Shown here one piece after another: positions 6,641-6,922 of a stretch of 6,922 nt of DNA. The stretch lies in assembly GCA_946545765.1 (NCBI GenBank), contig CAMNNS010000075.1, positions 1 through 6,922 on the forward strand, in the 5' to 3' direction. Under the pieces are notes generated by a model, which saw only the letters and a program-made list of their open reading frames with translations, did not search any database and had not been told where the DNA came from. Made by a program: the position numbers and the translations under genes. Within the stretch, counting starts at the first letter, position 1. Each line of letters opens with the position of its first letter. Source of the stretch: an uncultured Bacteroidales bacterium (GTDB lineage Bacteria > Bacteroidota > Bacteroidia > Bacteroidales > UBA932).

Positions 6641-6731
6641 TCTATCTTAAAAAATGTCCGAATTAACGCCCCAGATGAAAAGTGATTGGATGTTGTTTAA
6701 CAAGAGCTGTTATTTTATCTTTTTGCAATAG

Positions 6732-6922
6732 TTAGGATAAGGATAGTAACTTGTTTGCAAAGTTTTCATAATTCGTCTCCTCGTTCCAATTCTCACTCCA
6801 AACCCTAAAACAATTCTTTTTTATCTCCTCTTTTTTCTCCCGATTCAGAAAAAGATACTCTAATATTTTCTCCTTTATCTTCTCTAATGTTGGGTTTTAG
6901 CTTACCAAATAACCCACCTTGT
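6732..6922 (-). pseudogene. Glycosyltransferase-like C-terminal tail with an in-frame stop (5' part outside window)
   Basis: Read on the minus strand from the window edge, one frame gives KVGYLVS, then a TAA stop (6899-6897), then 54 open codons beginning NPTLEKIKEKILEYL and ending ENFANKLLSLS at a second TAA (6734-6732). GYLV followed by an NP-start helix resembles the end of the nucleotide-sugar domain in GT-B (family 4-like) glycosyltransferases, and the tail has the usual charged closing helices with WSENWNEETNYENF. Protein-like sequence continues in the same frame across the stop. No ATG, GTG or TTG lies in the 54 codons, so the tail cannot be an independent gene. The simplest reading is a nonsense mutation (for example AAA to TAA) in a glycosyltransferase gene. 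A sequencing error or a naturally shorter gene with a decayed tail is also possible. Family assignment is tentative because only the tail is visible. Confidence 0.5.

Larger units (their letters stand above)
6561..6731. other. Intergenic region upstream of lepA
   Basis: These 171 bases are AT-rich and contain no intact gene that I can support. They hold the candidate lepA -7 element near the lepA end and an 18-base dyad, CAAATA-N6-TATTTG, at 6623-6640. A 25-codon open frame runs on the plus strand (6654-6731, beginning MSELTPQMKSDW). A weak 5-bp hairpin (TAACA/TGTTA, about 6698-6712) follows the broken gene but has too little GC and no clean T-run to be called a terminator. Confidence 0.6.

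Noticed and set aside
6698..6712. Hairpin TAACA/TGTTA near the end of the broken glycosyltransferase-like gene.
   Set aside because: The stem is only 5 bp, mostly A-T, and no clean T-run follows on the minus strand.

Overview
The window is AT-rich bacterial chromosome, most likely from the Bacteroidota and probably the order Bacteroidales. Three things point there: a LolD-type ATPase with the QFHHLLPEFTALEN stretch, an ECF sigma factor followed by a membrane protein with a PFxVxxxYF motif and a Spy-like protein with an EEAEKFWPVYN motif, and a TATCTTTG element (Bacteroidota -7 consensus TAnnTTTG) just upstream of lepA. Start codons mostly lack a clear Shine-Dalgarno sequence, which also fits. 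This is all from reading the sequence; no search was run.

Layout. On the plus strand, positions 1-1320 hold the 3' part of lolD (lipoprotein-release ABC transporter ATPase; its start lies outside the window) and an overlapping gene for a TrmN6-type tRNA1(Val) A37 N6-methyltransferase. From 6560 down to 1317 six genes run on the minus strand in close order: lepA, the N-terminal and C-terminal subunits of a split transketolase, an ECF sigma factor, a single-pass membrane protein that is probably its anti-sigma factor, and a secreted Spy/CpxP-like protein. The gaps are 41, 19, 20, 38 and 2 bases, with no terminator visible between them, so at least partial co-transcription is likely. The minus-strand run ends by meeting trmN6 head-on, with a 4-base overlap of the two coding ends, and its apparent intrinsic terminator lies inside the trmN6 coding sequence.

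Positions 6561-6922 contain no intact gene. The far end (6732-6922, minus strand) reads as the C-terminal tail of a glycosyltransferase-like protein but has an in-frame stop near the window edge, so it looks like a broken gene. The 171 bases between it and lepA hold a candidate lepA promoter, a small dyad and a very short plus-strand open frame of doubtful meaning.

Function. lepA and the transketolase genes are housekeeping (translation, pentose phosphate pathway). The sigma / membrane protein / Spy-like trio looks like a compact envelope-stress module: a sigma factor held at the membrane and a periplasmic helical protein as a likely sensor or chaperone. It is the least understood part of the window. 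Most of the window is ordinary conserved chromosome, and I see no mobile element, CRISPR array, tRNA or rRNA.
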